Part shown: piece by piece, positions 52,030-61,126 of the stretch
Layout: the number at the start of each line of letters is the position of its first letter
How positions within the stretch are numbered: position 1 is the stretch's first letter
From: CAXTKD01 sp964244885
Lineage (GTDB): Bacteria; Pseudomonadota; Alphaproteobacteria; Sphingomonadales; Sphingomonadaceae
Assembly (NCBI GenBank): GCA_964244885.1
Contig: CAXTKD010000002.1
Location: 248,001-312,000 of the forward strand
DNA: 64,000 bases
Direction: 5' to 3'
Translations under genes and position numbers: made by a program
The notes under the pieces: generated by a model
The model's database searches: none
Told to the model about the DNA's origin: nothing
What the model saw: the letters and a program-made list of their open reading frames with translations, nothing else

Positions 52030-52857
52030 TCAGGCGATCGGGCTGGAGAGCTTCTTGCCCTTCAGGTCGGCCCACACCCGCCGGTAGGTGAGGTAGGCGA
52101 AGACGCTGAGGATCGCGATGAAGATCTCGACCGCCACGCCCGTGCGCTTGCGGTTCTCGAGCTTGGGCTCGGCGGTCCAGGTCAGGAACGCCGCGACGTC
52201 CTTCGCCATCTGGTCGACGGTCGGCTTGGGCTGACCGTCGGCGTAGGTGACCTGGCCGTCGGCGGTGAGCGGCGGCGGCATCGCGATGTTGAGGTTCGCG
52301 AAATAGGGGTTGTAGTGAAGCCCCGTCGGCACCTGCCACTCGACGGGCGCCTTGCGATAGCCGGTGATCAGCGAATGGACGTAGTTCGGGCCGTCCTCGC
52401 GCGCCTTGGTGATCAGTGACAGGTCCGGCGGCAGCGCGTTGTTGTTGGCGGCGCGCGCGGCGACGTCGTTTGGATAGGGCGAAGGCAGGTAGTCGGCCGG
52501 AATGCCCTTGCGGGTCGACGGCTCGCCAGTCTTGTCGTCGACCGACGGCACGTCGGCGGCCTTGGCGAGCGCCTTGACCTCGGGCAGGCTGAAGCCGATC
52601 GCGGTCAGGTCGCGGAAGGCGACATGCTTCAGGCCGTGGCAGGCCGAGCAGACCTCCTTGTACACCTGATAGCCGCGCTGGAGCTGCGCCCGGTCATAGG
52701 TGCCGAACACGCCGTCGCTGGTCCAGGCGATCTCGCGCGGCGGCAGGTGCAGCTTGTGCGTCATGTCCTCCGGCGAGGATTCGCGCGGCAGGAACGCGGC
52801 GATCAGCGTCGCGGTCGCGAACACCAGGCCGACGACGATGGCGAGGAAACGTACCAT
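52030..52857 (-). CDS. petC: Cytochrome c1 of the bc1 complex
   Basis: 275 aa. N-terminal signal or anchor (MVRFLAIVVGLVFATATLIA), heme-binding CSACHGLKH, heme ligand Met in LNIAMPPPLT, and a C-terminal membrane helix (VAVEIFIAILSVFAYLTYRR). It carries electrons from the Rieske protein to cytochrome c on the periplasmic side. ATG 52857 has AGGGA upstream. Last gene of petA-petB-petC. Confidence 0.96.
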   Translation of the reverse strand: MVRFLAIVVGLVFATATLIAAFLPRESSPEDMTHKLHLPPREIAWTSDGVFGTYDRAQLQRGYQVYKEVCSACHGLKHVAFRDLTAIGFSLPEVKALAKAADVPSVDDKTGEPSTRKGIPADYLPSPYPNDVAARAANNNALPPDLSLITKAREDGPNYVHSLITGYRKAPVEWQVPTGLHYNPYFANLNIAMPPPLTADGQVTYADGQPKPTVDQMAKDVAAFLTWTAEPKLENRKRTGVAVEIFIAILSVFAYLTYRRVWADLKGKKLSSPIA

Positions 52858-52875
52858 GTTGTTTCTGTCCCTTCG

Positions 52876-54180
52876 TCAGGCCGGTCGAGCGGCGAGCGCC
52901 GGCTCGTCGAGGCCGACCGGCCCGTCGTCGCCCTCGCGCAGCACCGATTCCGAGATCGAGTTCGGCAGCGGCAGCGGCCTCTCGAAGCTCGAGACGAGCG
53001 GGATCAGCACGAGGAAATGCAGGAAATAATAGGCGGTGGCGAGCTGGCTGATACGGACGTAGGGCTCGGCCGCGGGCTTGCCGCCGCACCAGCCGAGGAT
53101 GAACACGTCGATCACCAGCAGCCAGAACAGCTGCTTCATCGCCGGCCGGTAGCGCGACGAGCGCACCGGCGACTTGTCGAGCCAGGGCATGAAGAACAGC
53201 AGCAGGATCGAGGAGAACATCGCCGCGACGCCCCAGAGCTTCGCGGGCACCCACAGGAAGTTGACGGTGAAGGCGCGCAGGATCCCATAGAACGGCCAGA
53301 AATACCATTCGGGGACGATATGCGACGGCGTCGAGAGCGGGTTCGCCGGGATGTAGTTGTCGGCATGGCCGAGCGCGTTCGGCAGGAAGAACACGAAGCC
53401 GAAGAAGATCAGCAGGTAGAGGCAGAGCCCGAACCCGTCCTTCGCGGTGAAGTACGGGTGGAAGGGGATCGTGTCCTGCGGCCCCTTAACCTCGACGCCG
53501 GTCGGGTTGTTCGAGCCGGGGATGTGAAGCGCCCAGATGTGCAGGATGATCGCGCCGATGATCACGAACGGCAGCAGATAGTGCAGCGAGAAGAAGCGGT
53601 TCAAGGCCGCGTTGTCGGGCGCGAAGCCGCCGAGCAGCCAGGTGTGGATCGGCTCGCCGACGATCGGGATCGCCGAGAACAGGTTGGTGATGACGGTCGC
53701 GCCCCAGAAGCTCATCTGCCCCCAGACGAGGACGTAGCCCATGAACGCCGTCGCCATCATCAGCAGGAAGATGACGACGCCCAGCAGCCAGACGACCTCG
53801 CGCGGCGGCTTGTACGAGCCGTAATAGAGGCCGCGGAAGATGTGCATGTAAACGACGACGAAGAAGAAGCTCGCGCCGTTGGCGTGGATGTAGCGGAGCA
53901 TCCAGCCGCCGTTGACGTCGCGCATGATGTGCTCGACCGAATCGAAGGCGACGCCGGTGTTCGGCGCATAGTGCATGGCGAGCACGATGCCTGTGATCAG
54001 CTGGACGACCAGCGCGAAGCCGGCGAGGACGCCGAAGTTCCAGGCGTAGTTCAGGTTGCGCGGCACCGGATAGCCGGCGCCGACGGCGTTGTAGACGAAG
54101 CGCGGCAGCGGCAGGCGAGAATCGATCCACTGCATCGCGGGATGCGTCGGCTCGTAATGCTTGGCCCAGGGGAAGCTCAT
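52876..54180 (-). CDS. petB: Cytochrome b of the bc1 complex
   Basis: 434 aa, eight membrane helices. Heme-ligand His pairs lie in WMLRYIHANGASFFFVVVYM-H and FFSLHYLLPF ... LHIWALHIPG. The quinol-site motif PEWY is in SHIVPEWYFWPFYG. It forms the quinone-binding core of complex III. ATG 54180 (MSFPWAKHYEPTHPAM) is used. A longer in-frame start reaches into petA and is rejected. Five bases separate it from petA. Confidence 0.97.
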   Translation of the reverse strand: MSFPWAKHYEPTHPAMQWIDSRLPLPRFVYNAVGAGYPVPRNLNYAWNFGVLAGFALVVQLITGIVLAMHYAPNTGVAFDSVEHIMRDVNGGWMLRYIHANGASFFFVVVYMHIFRGLYYGSYKPPREVVWLLGVVIFLLMMATAFMGYVLVWGQMSFWGATVITNLFSAIPIVGEPIHTWLLGGFAPDNAALNRFFSLHYLLPFVIIGAIILHIWALHIPGSNNPTGVEVKGPQDTIPFHPYFTAKDGFGLCLYLLIFFGFVFFLPNALGHADNYIPANPLSTPSHIVPEWYFWPFYGILRAFTVNFLWVPAKLWGVAAMFSSILLLFFMPWLDKSPVRSSRYRPAMKQLFWLLVIDVFILGWCGGKPAAEPYVRISQLATAYYFLHFLVLIPLVSSFERPLPLPNSISESVLREGDDGPVGLDEPALAARPA

Positions 54181-54185
54181 GGCGG

Positions 54186-54740
54186 TTATCCGATCTGAAC
54201 CAGGGTCGGCGACTTGAAGGCGTATTCCGGCACCTCGAGGTTCTTCGGCGCCGGGCCTTTGCGGATGCGCGCCGCGGTGTCGTAGGACGAGCCGTGGCAC
54301 GGGCAGAAATAGCCGCCGAAGTCGCCCTTCACCTCGCCCTCGCCGGCCCCGAGCGGCACGCAGCCGAGGTGGGTGCAGACGCCAAGAGTGATCAGCCAGT
54401 TGGCATGGCCTTCCTTGGTGCGCTCGGCGAGTGTCTGCGGATCGCGAAGCTCGGACAGCGGCACCTTGTTGGCGGCGGCCTGCTCGGCGGGCGTCAGGTT
54501 CCGGATGAACACCGGCTTGCCGCGCCAGCTGACCTTGATCGCCTGGCCGGCGCTGACCGGCGTCAGGTCGACCTCGATCGAGGCGAGCGCCAGCACGTCG
54601 GCCGAGGGGTTCATCTGGTTGACAAGCGTCCAGCCCGCCGCGGCCGCGCCAACGCCGGCGAAGGCGCCAGTCGCGACGTAGATGAAGTCGCGACGGCGGA
54701 CGCCGGTTTCAGCGCCATCTGCCTGCTCGACAACCGCCAT
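54186..54740 (-). CDS. petA: Rieske iron-sulfur protein of the bc1 complex
   Basis: 184 aa. Tat-type start (VRRRDFIYVATGAFAGVGAA) that also serves as membrane anchor, and the two cluster boxes CTHLGC and CPCHGSSYD that hold the 2Fe-2S centre. It moves electrons from quinol to cytochrome c1. First gene of the petA-petB-petC operon. Divergent from hemF with a 137-base control region. Confidence 0.97.
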   Translation of the reverse strand: MAVVEQADGAETGVRRRDFIYVATGAFAGVGAAAAGWTLVNQMNPSADVLALASIEVDLTPVSAGQAIKVSWRGKPVFIRNLTPAEQAAANKVPLSELRDPQTLAERTKEGHANWLITLGVCTHLGCVPLGAGEGEVKGDFGGYFCPCHGSSYDTAARIRKGPAPKNLEVPEYAFKSPTLVQIG

Positions 54741-54877
54741 AGGTTTCGCGTCCCTGAAATGTCCGCGCGCGAAAGGGTTACGGCGCGGGTCGTGTTTGGA
54801 GCGCCTGATAGCGTCGGCCTTGGGGCTTAGGCAACGGGCAATTTGGCGCGGCGCGGCGCGCGCGCTAGAGCGCCGCC

Positions 54878-55699
54878 ATGCACGACGATCTGAAAGGGCG
54901 CGCCGAAAGCTGGTTCGCCACGCTCCGCGACCGGATTTGCGCCGAATTCGAGGCCATCGAGGACGAGGCCGGAACCGGCGGCCGTTTCCGGCGGGAGGCT
55001 TGGGAGCGGCCGGGCGGCGGCGGCGGCACGATGGCGGTGATGAAGGGCGGCGTGTTCGAGAAGGTGGGAGTCAACATCTCGACCGTCCACGGCGCCTTCG
55101 AGCCCGAGTTCGCCAGGACGATCCACGGCGCCGCCGAGGACCCGCGCTTCTTCGCCACCGGCATCAGCCTCGTCGCGCACCCGGCGAACCCGCACGTCCC
55201 TGCGGTCCACATGAATACCCGGCTGCTTGTCACGACCAAGCAGTGGTTCGGCGGCGCGGCCGACCTCAATCCCGCATTGCCGATCGACGACGACACGCGG
55301 GCGTTCAGGGCGGCGCTGGAGGCGATGTGCGACCGCCATTCGCCCGACCATTGGCCGAAATTCTCGAAATGGTGCGACGATTATTTCTGGGTGCCGCACC
55401 GTGGCCGCCATCGTGGTGTCGGCGGCATCTTCTACGATCATCTCGACGGCGACCCGGAGGCCGATTTTGCCTTCACCCGCGATGTCGGCGAGACCTTCCT
55501 CGCGGCCTATCCGCCGATCGTCCGCAAGCGAATGGCGGCGTCGTTTACCGACGAGGAACGCCACGCCCAGCTGCGCTATCGCGGGCTCTATGCCGAATTC
55601 AACCTCGTCCACGACCGAGGGACACTGTTCGGCCTCAAGACCGGCGGCAATATCGACGCGATCCTGATGAGCCTGCCGCCCGTGGTGGAGTGGGCTTGA
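54878..55699 (+). CDS. hemF: Oxygen-dependent coproporphyrinogen III oxidase
   Basis: 273 aa. ERPGGGGGTMAVMKGGVFEK, VNISTVHGAFEPEFA, AVHMNTRLLVTTKQWFGGAA and FYDHLDGD follow the HemF family throughout. It makes protoporphyrinogen IX with O2 in the cytoplasm for heme synthesis. Its place beside the bc1 operon fits a shared need for heme. ATG 54878. No strong ribosome-binding site. The oxygen-independent HemN is not in the window. Confidence 0.95.
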   Translation: MHDDLKGRAESWFATLRDRICAEFEAIEDEAGTGGRFRREAWERPGGGGGTMAVMKGGVFEKVGVNISTVHGAFEPEFARTIHGAAEDPRFFATGISLVAHPANPHVPAVHMNTRLLVTTKQWFGGAADLNPALPIDDDTRAFRAALEAMCDRHSPDHWPKFSKWCDDYFWVPHRGRHRGVGGIFYDHLDGDPEADFAFTRDVGETFLAAYPPIVRKRMAASFTDEERHAQLRYRGLYAEFNLVHDRGTLFGLKTGGNIDAILMSLPPVVEWA

Positions 55700-55752
55700 C
55701 CTAAGCGAAGGGGACCGAGTCGGCGTCGTAGGCTCGCCTGACCCGATGTCAG

Positions 55753-57297
55753 TCACCGCGCCGGCGCAAGCCTGACCGGCCCGAGCTCGGCTGAATAGTT
55801 CGGGTTCGCGATTGCCTTTTCGATTTCCCGTATCACAGGACTCGCTGCATTCGTCTGAGGCGAACTCATGGAAACGATCGCGTTATAGTCGTTCAAATTA
55901 CCCTGATACCCGTCCTGCGCTCTAGGGTCGTAGGAACGGCAGCGGTCGAAACTCCGCATCGCGGCTTGCTTGAACTGTAGCGAATACTGCACTTCGGCTG
56001 CGAATTGTTCCACCAGCCGCTGCAACTTTTCCGCGTCGCGGACGCAGACACTGCTGTATCTGGCGTTCGGATCTGCGACGACCGCCGCCCCGCTACTCTG
56101 CTGATGCGGCATGTGGCCGACCGCCGCTTGCCGCGCCTCCAGCCGGGCAAGCTGCGCGATGGCGGTAGCGGCGAGCGGGCTTGCCGGGAAGCGCGATGCG
56201 ATCGCCTGAAAAGCGCGCTTCGCCGTGTTGGCCGCACCCTTGGCGAGCAGCTGGTCGCCCATCGTGTAGAGCGTCTGCGCGTCGCCGCTGACCAGTAGCT
56301 GCTCGAACTTCGCCTGCGCTTCCGCCGCGAGCTGCTCGGGAGTCTTGAAATCGGGCGTCACAGGCCTCTTGCCGGCGGCGGCCAGTGCGCCCTCGGCGGC
56401 CCGCTCGCCTTTGTACCAAACGTCCTGCCGCGACGATCCGTCCTCGTAGGTGACGGTCACCAGACCGTCGGGCTTGTCGTTCTTGAAGGTCGCGTCGGTA
56501 AGCACGGTCTGACCGCCCTCCTCGCGCACCTCGAAGCCATCGCCTTCGATCCTGCCATCCTCATACCGGCCCCCGCGCCAGGTTCCGTCCGGGGTGACCT
56601 CCTCGCCGTCCCCTTGCAGCTCGCCTTTTTCGAAATGGCCCGACTCGATGCCGTCGGGCGAGACCATCGTGCCGTCGCCGCTGACTTGCCCGGCCGCCGG
56701 CGCGGGCGTACCGGGCGCGGACGGGCGCACCTTGCCCTCGAACACCTGGATGAAACCGCCCGTTTTCTCCGGCGGCAGGATCACCGGCTCCCGCCGCGCG
56801 GGCTGGGCCTCGCCAGCCGCGGCCGGCGTCAGCGGTACGGGCGTCGAGACATGCTCGCGCTCATAGCGTTCATTGTTCTCGCGGGCGGCTTCCTCGGCGG
56901 GGTTGCTGTTGCGCTTCTCCCACGCCTTGCGCTCTTCGCGCATCTTCAGATTCTCGATGGCCTTGTTTGTCTCGCGCCTGTTCTGCATGCGCGCCAGCAC
57001 GGGATCGACGTCAGGCTTGGACGCCTCCAATATCTGATCGTTGGTGATCTTGTCCGGGTCGGGATCGCGCAAGAAAAGCCGCTTGAGCTTGTTCTGGAAT
57101 TTGCAGACGTTGTTGACCATGCGCTCGTACACCGTCAGGCGTACGTTGAGCTCGGTCATCGCTTCCGTCTGCGCGCGCTGCTCGGCGCTCGGCGGGTTGC
57201 AGTTGGCGTCATAGTCCTGCGCCGAGGCTGCAGGTGCGGCGAAGGCGGTCAACACGATCGCCGTCGCGCCGAGCAACAGGATGCGGCCCGCCCTCAT
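55753..57297 (-). CDS. Secreted MORN-repeat protein of unknown function
   Basis: 514 aa. Signal peptide MRAGRILLLGATAIVLTAFA ... SAQ, a charged helical region (residues about 90-165: RETNKAIENLKMREERKAWE), a Pro-rich linker, then about four MORN-like repeats (GDGTMVSPDGIESGHFEKGE, DGTWRGGRYEDGRIEGDGFE, GLVTVTYEDGSSRQDVWYKG) and a helical C-terminal half with two Cys (SSVCVRDAE, FDRCRSYD). MORN repeats bind lipids or proteins. It overlaps the upstream gene stop by 4 bases, so both form one unit. I do not recognise the full protein. Confidence 0.8.
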   Translation of the reverse strand: MRAGRILLLGATAIVLTAFAAPAASAQDYDANCNPPSAEQRAQTEAMTELNVRLTVYERMVNNVCKFQNKLKRLFLRDPDPDKITNDQILEASKPDVDPVLARMQNRRETNKAIENLKMREERKAWEKRNSNPAEEAARENNERYEREHVSTPVPLTPAAAGEAQPARREPVILPPEKTGGFIQVFEGKVRPSAPGTPAPAAGQVSGDGTMVSPDGIESGHFEKGELQGDGEEVTPDGTWRGGRYEDGRIEGDGFEVREEGGQTVLTDATFKNDKPDGLVTVTYEDGSSRQDVWYKGERAAEGALAAAGKRPVTPDFKTPEQLAAEAQAKFEQLLVSGDAQTLYTMGDQLLAKGAANTAKRAFQAIASRFPASPLAATAIAQLARLEARQAAVGHMPHQQSSGAAVVADPNARYSSVCVRDAEKLQRLVEQFAAEVQYSLQFKQAAMRSFDRCRSYDPRAQDGYQGNLNDYNAIVSMSSPQTNAASPVIREIEKAIANPNYSAELGPVRLAPAR

Positions 57298-58397
57298 GTG
57301 CCATTCCCCTTCGCCGGCGGCGCAGGCATCGTGAACGGCGTGGGCGGCTGTGGCGCCGGACGCAGCGTGTAGCTCGCGGCGAGCGCCCGCGCCCAGGCAA
57401 CGCGCCTGGACCTCGCCGCGTCTTCGAGCGGCTTGAACCGCGCCGCAGCTTCGGCCTGCGCCCTTGCTGCGGCGGTCGCGTCGGCGGCGATGACCGCGTT
57501 GATCTCATCGAGATAGGGGGCGATGGCGGTCTGGATCGCTTGCGAGCAGTCGGGCGTGTCGCCCGCCAATTCCTTCCGGCAGACAAAGGCTTGGTGCCTC
57601 ACCGGGCCGCGCCGAACCCACTCGGCGTTGACGATGTCGTAACTCTGCATCTCCACCCAGACGTTCAACCCCCCATCCTGGCGATAGGGATCGTGCGAGC
57701 AGACCTTGCCGGCGGCGCGGCGCTGCTCGCTATTCGGTGAGATGTCGGGTGCGTCGGTGAATGCCTTGAACGGGCAGGGAAAGGCCCGGACGCCGAAAAA
57801 GAAGGAGTCGGCGTTGCTGGCCGTAACCCGCGCAAGCGCGATACCGGCCTCGACACGATCAAAGCCGCGAGGGTCGAAGCTTCGTCCACGGGAGAACACA
57901 ACGCGACGATAGGTCGGGCTGTCGGTCCAGTCGTCGTAATAGGTTGCCGACCGATCGCGGAAAACGGCGCGGTTTTCGCCGATGCGCCACCCGTAGAACC
58001 AGGTGTTGGAATAGGCCCTGCCGTCCGCGCCGATCGAATAACCCGGCCCATGCGCCAAACCAAACCGGCACGCACCCTGCCAGGAAAAGCCAGCGCGCGC
58101 ATAGGTGGCGCTCGTCGGCACGATTGCGCCGCACCGGCCATCGGCGAACGGCACGATGCGTTGCCAAGGCTGAAGCGGAAGCGCCAGACCGGTAATCCGG
58201 TCGCGGGGCGCGGCGCGGGCAGAAGCGGGAGCGACCGCCACCGCGGGCGCGGCGGGGGCAGAAGCGGGAACGGCGGCCACCGGAGCGGTCGGCACCGGTG
58301 CCCCAGAAATCAGGCCACTAAACTGCGCCGCGACCCGGCCGAGCGGCCATACCGCGATGCCGATGCTCAAGACGACAATCGAGCCCCGCAGCCGCAT
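57294..58397 (-). CDS. Secreted protein of unknown function (367 aa)
   Basis: Signal peptide MRLRGSIVVLSIGIAVWPLG, an Ala/Pro-rich linker (AAVPASAPAAPAVAVAPASA), then a globular part with WQGACRFGLAHGPGYSIGAD and YSNTWFYGWRIGENRAVFRD, which has MORN-like elements (GPG-IGADGRAY). Two Cys pairs (RCGAIV/GACRFG and FPCPFK/VCSHDP) suggest disulfides. GAGG lies six bases before ATG 58397. The stop overlaps the MORN gene, so the two are probably partners. No family name is known to me. Confidence 0.75.
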   Translation of the reverse strand: MRLRGSIVVLSIGIAVWPLGRVAAQFSGLISGAPVPTAPVAAVPASAPAAPAVAVAPASARAAPRDRITGLALPLQPWQRIVPFADGRCGAIVPTSATYARAGFSWQGACRFGLAHGPGYSIGADGRAYSNTWFYGWRIGENRAVFRDRSATYYDDWTDSPTYRRVVFSRGRSFDPRGFDRVEAGIALARVTASNADSFFFGVRAFPCPFKAFTDAPDISPNSEQRRAAGKVCSHDPYRQDGGLNVWVEMQSYDIVNAEWVRRGPVRHQAFVCRKELAGDTPDCSQAIQTAIAPYLDEINAVIAADATAAARAQAEAAARFKPLEDAARSRRVAWARALAASYTLRPAPQPPTPFTMPAPPAKGNGT

Positions 58398-58473
58398 AGC
58401 ACCCTCAATTCGGTGTGGGAGCGTAACAATAACTCGCCCGGCACGCAATCGGCCTTGCCCTTGCACGAGCGGC

Positions 58474-59280
58474 TTAGGCGACGCGTAGCCGCAGCCAGAT
58501 CACCACGAGCAGGATCGTCAAATAGACCGAGGCGGCCGCGCCAACCGTGCTGGTCAGCACATAGGCGACGAATTGCGGCAGCCCGCGCGCGCCTAGCATC
58601 GCATCGATCGCTCTGGCGGTGCCGCCGGCGACGAGCGCGATAAGGCCTTGGAGGGCGAGCATTCCGATCAGGGTGAGCAGCAGCAGGCCGAGAATCGGCA
58701 GGACCTGACCCTTCGTCATCCGCCAGCTTGCGCGGACGGCCTCGACCGGGCCGACGCCTTCCGCCACCGCCGCGACGCTCAAGAGCGACAGGCGGCCCGC
58801 CGCCCAGCCAAGCGGCAGCATGACGGCGGCCACGACGACCAGCGACAGTCCGCCGCCCGGCGGCCGTCCCGCCGAAAGCAGGCTCAGCGGCACGGCGATG
58901 ACGAGGACCAGCGCGAACACCGCGACCGCGGCGGCAAGGGTGAGGCCGATCCCCGCGACGATCACCCGCGGCAGCGCCGACAGCGCGCGGCGGAGCGCCG
59001 CGCTGACGGTCGAGCGGCCGCCGTCGGTGGCGATCGCGATCAGCGCCAGCTGGCCGAACAGCTGGATCAGCACGAGGCAGAGGATCGGCGCCCAGAGCTG
59101 CCGCGCCTCCGCCAGCGTGATCGCCTTGCCGGCCGCGCCCATCAATTCCGGGAAGGCACGCGCGACGATCAGGCTCGGCAGCAGCAGGAAGGCGGCGGCG
59201 ACGGTGAGCAGGATCGGCCCCTGCGCGGAGGTGCGCCGCGCCGCCTCTCGCCAGACATCGTTCAGGACGAGGCGCGTCAC
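58474..59280 (-). CDS. Membrane protein of unknown function (268 aa)
   Basis: About six membrane helices (ILLTVAAAFLLLPSLIVARA, VIVAGIGLTLAAAVAVFALV, GLSLVVVAAVMLPLGWAAGR, ILGLLLLTLIGMLALQGLIA and a closing one). EGVGPVEAVRASWRMTKGQV between helices 4 and 5 is the loop seen in DUF975 or glycerophosphodiesterase-membrane-domain proteins (W.L..G....L). GTG start at 59280. It follows grxD by 7 bases on the same strand, so it may be co-transcribed. Confidence 0.78.
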   Translation of the reverse strand: MTRLVLNDVWREAARRTSAQGPILLTVAAAFLLLPSLIVARAFPELMGAAGKAITLAEARQLWAPILCLVLIQLFGQLALIAIATDGGRSTVSAALRRALSALPRVIVAGIGLTLAAAVAVFALVLVIAVPLSLLSAGRPPGGGLSLVVVAAVMLPLGWAAGRLSLLSVAAVAEGVGPVEAVRASWRMTKGQVLPILGLLLLTLIGMLALQGLIALVAGGTARAIDAMLGARGLPQFVAYVLTSTVGAAASVYLTILLVVIWLRLRVA

Positions 59281-59287
59281 CGCTGGG

Positions 59288-59617
59288 TCAGGCGCCGACG
59301 GGCACGCCCTTGTCCTCGAGCAGCTCCTGGAGCTCGCCCGCCTCGTACATCTCCATCATGATGTCCGAGCCGCCGACGAATTCGCCCTTGATGTAGAGCT
59401 GCGGCACGGTCGGCCAGCTGGAATAGTCCTTGATGCCCTGCCGGATCGCGGGGTCGGCGAGGACGTCGGTCGTCGCATATTCGACTCCGAGGTGGTCGAG
59501 GATGGCGATGGCGCGGCTGGAGAAGCCGCACTGCGGGAACAACGGTGTCCCCTTCATGAACAGCACGACATCGTTGCCCTCGACCTGCTCGCGGATTCGC
59601 TGGGTGGCGTCGGTCAT
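59288..59617 (-). CDS. grxD: Monothiol glutaredoxin (Grx4/GrxD)
   Basis: 109 aa. The CGFS motif in TPLFPQCGFSSRAIAILDHL with KGTP before it, WPTVPQLYIKGEFVGGSDIM and the ending LLEDKGVPV are all family features. It binds a 2Fe-2S cluster with glutathione and works with BolA in iron-sulfur handling. ATG 59617 has GGAG eight bases before it. BolA is directly upstream, with 3 bases between. Confidence 0.96.
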   Translation of the reverse strand: MTDATQRIREQVEGNDVVLFMKGTPLFPQCGFSSRAIAILDHLGVEYATTDVLADPAIRQGIKDYSSWPTVPQLYIKGEFVGGSDIMMEMYEAGELQELLEDKGVPVGA

Positions 59618-59620
59618 CAC

Positions 59621-59857
59621 TTACTCCTGTGGCGCGGCGGTCGTGAGTGCCAGCGCGTGCAATTCGCCGCCCATGCGTCCTTGCAGGGCGGCGTAGACCA
59701 TCTGGTGCTGGCGGACGCGGGGCAGGCCGCGGAACGCCTCGGCGACGACTCGCGCGGCATAATGATCACCATCCCCCGCGAGATCGGTGATCTCGACGGT
59801 GGCGCCGGGGACTCCGTCGCGAATCAGCCGCTCGATGTCTTCGGCGGCCATCGCCAT
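59621..59857 (-). CDS. bolA: BolA family protein
   Basis: 78 aa. MAAEDIERLIRDGVPGATVE, DLAGDGDHYAARVVAEAFRG, VRQHQMVYAALQGRMGGELH and ALALTT are the BolA fold, with His for the shared cluster in HQMVY. It partners with monothiol glutaredoxin, which is encoded right after it. GGAAG is ten bases before ATG 59857. An ATG two codons on is also possible. One base separates it from the DUF1476 stop. Confidence 0.95.
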   Translation of the reverse strand: MAMAAEDIERLIRDGVPGATVEITDLAGDGDHYAARVVAEAFRGLPRVRQHQMVYAALQGRMGGELHALALTTAAPQE

Positions 59858-59858
59858 C

Positions 59859-60182
59859 TTAAATTGCTTCCATGAACTGGCGACGCGCCTCGACCAGGCA
59901 GTCGTTCATCGCCTGCCGGACCTCCGCCTCGCTCACCGGATCGTTCTGCGCCGACAGGTCGCCGAACACTTTCCGGAACACGTCCTCGTCGCCGGCCTCC
60001 TCGAAATCGGCCTGGACCACCGCCTTGGCGTAGGCGTCCGACTCCTCGGGCGTGAGCTTCAGCCGGGCCGCTGCCCACTGGCCGAGCAGCCGGTTGCGGC
60101 GCGCCATCAGGCGGAACTGCATCTCGGCGTCGTGCGCGAACTTGTCCTCGAACGCCTTTTCCCGGCCGTCGAACGTCGTCAT
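59859..60182 (-). CDS. DUF1476 protein, F1-ATPase inhibitor zeta subunit
   Basis: 107 aa, helical. MTTFDGREKAFEDKFAHDAE, FRLMARRNRLLGQWAAARLK and YAKAVVQADFEEAGDEDVFR are the DUF1476 features. Family knowledge: in Paracoccus this is the zeta subunit that inhibits ATP hydrolysis by F1FO-ATP synthase. The inhibitory N-terminal helix is present. ATG 60182. It heads the DUF1476-bolA-grxD unit. Confidence 0.92.
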   Translation of the reverse strand: MTTFDGREKAFEDKFAHDAEMQFRLMARRNRLLGQWAAARLKLTPEESDAYAKAVVQADFEEAGDEDVFRKVFGDLSAQNDPVSEAEVRQAMNDCLVEARRQFMEAI

Positions 60183-60282
60183 GCCGTCTCCTCGTGTCTG
60201 ATGGCCTAGATAGAGTGCGAGCCCCGAGCGTTCAACGTTGTCAGGCCACGACGGGTTCGTTATGGTCGCGAACGTCTCAAAT

Positions 60283-60326
60283 CGCCTCGGACGCGCGGGT
60301 TCCTGCGCCCGAGGCGGTCTTGTTTT
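60283..60326 (+). promoter_or_regulatory. Hairpin with T-run in the purC leader (possible attenuator)
   Basis: CGCCTCGG (60283-60290) and CCGAGGCG (60309-60316) enclose a second pairing GCGC ... GCGC, followed by GTCTTGTTTTC. It has the look of a rho-independent terminator but lies about 20 bases upstream of the purC ribosome-binding site, where no upstream plus-strand gene needs ending. Confidence 0.45.
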
Positions 60327-60346
60327 CGGGAACGCTGGAGGCCCTC

Positions 60347-61126
60347 ATGACCCGACGACGCCAAATCTACGAGGGCAAGGCCAAGATCCTCTACGAGGGG
60401 CCCGAGCCCGGCACGATCATCCAGTACTTCAAGGACGACGCCACCGCGTTCAATGCCCAGAAGAAGGGCACGATCAGCGGCAAGGGGGTGCTGAACAACC
60501 GCATTTCCGAGCATCTGTTCACGATGCTCGGCAATATCGGAGTGCCGACTCATTTCATCCGCCGGCTGAACATGCGCGAGCAGCTCGTCCGCCAGGTCGA
60601 GATCGTGCCGATCGAGGTCGTGGTCAGGAACGTCGTCGCCGGAAGCCTCGCCACCCGCCTTGGCATCGAGGAGGGGACGCCGCTGCCGCGCACCATCCTC
60701 GAATATTACCTGAAGGACGACGCGCTCGGCGATCCGATGATCACCGACGAGCATATCGCCGCCTTCGGCTGGGCGAGCCAGGAGGAGATGCACGACATTT
60801 CCGACCTCGCGGTCCGAATCAACGACTTCCTGTCCGGCCTGTTCGCCGGGATCGGCATCCGCCTCGTCGACTTCAAGCTGGAGTTCGGGCGGATCTGGGA
60901 CAACGACTACAGCCGGATCATCCTCGCCGACGAGATCAGCCCCGACGGCTGCCGCCTGTGGGACACCGCGACCAACGAGAAGCTCGACAAGGACCGCTTC
61001 CGCCGCGACCTCGGCGGCGAGGTCGAGGCCTATCAGGAAGTGGCGCGCCGCTTGGGCCTGCTGCCCGAGGGCAACGTCTCGACCGTCCTCGACCTCGACA
61101 AGCACAGGAAGGCGCGGGGCAAGTGA
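60347..61126 (+). CDS. purC: SAICAR synthase PurC
   Basis: 259 aa. RRRQIYEGKAKILYEGPEPG, FKDDATAFNAQKKGTISGKG, IPIEVVVRN-type segment (VPIEVVVRNVVAGSLATRLG) and DFKLEFGRI with EISPDGCRLWD show the whole active site. It joins aspartate to CAIR in purine synthesis. ATG 60347 has GGAGG six bases before it. The stop overlaps purS (GTGA). A hairpin in the leader may control it. Confidence 0.96.
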   Translation: MTRRRQIYEGKAKILYEGPEPGTIIQYFKDDATAFNAQKKGTISGKGVLNNRISEHLFTMLGNIGVPTHFIRRLNMREQLVRQVEIVPIEVVVRNVVAGSLATRLGIEEGTPLPRTILEYYLKDDALGDPMITDEHIAAFGWASQEEMHDISDLAVRINDFLSGLFAGIGIRLVDFKLEFGRIWDNDYSRIILADEISPDGCRLWDTATNEKLDKDRFRRDLGGEVEAYQEVARRLGLLPEGNVSTVLDLDKHRKARGK

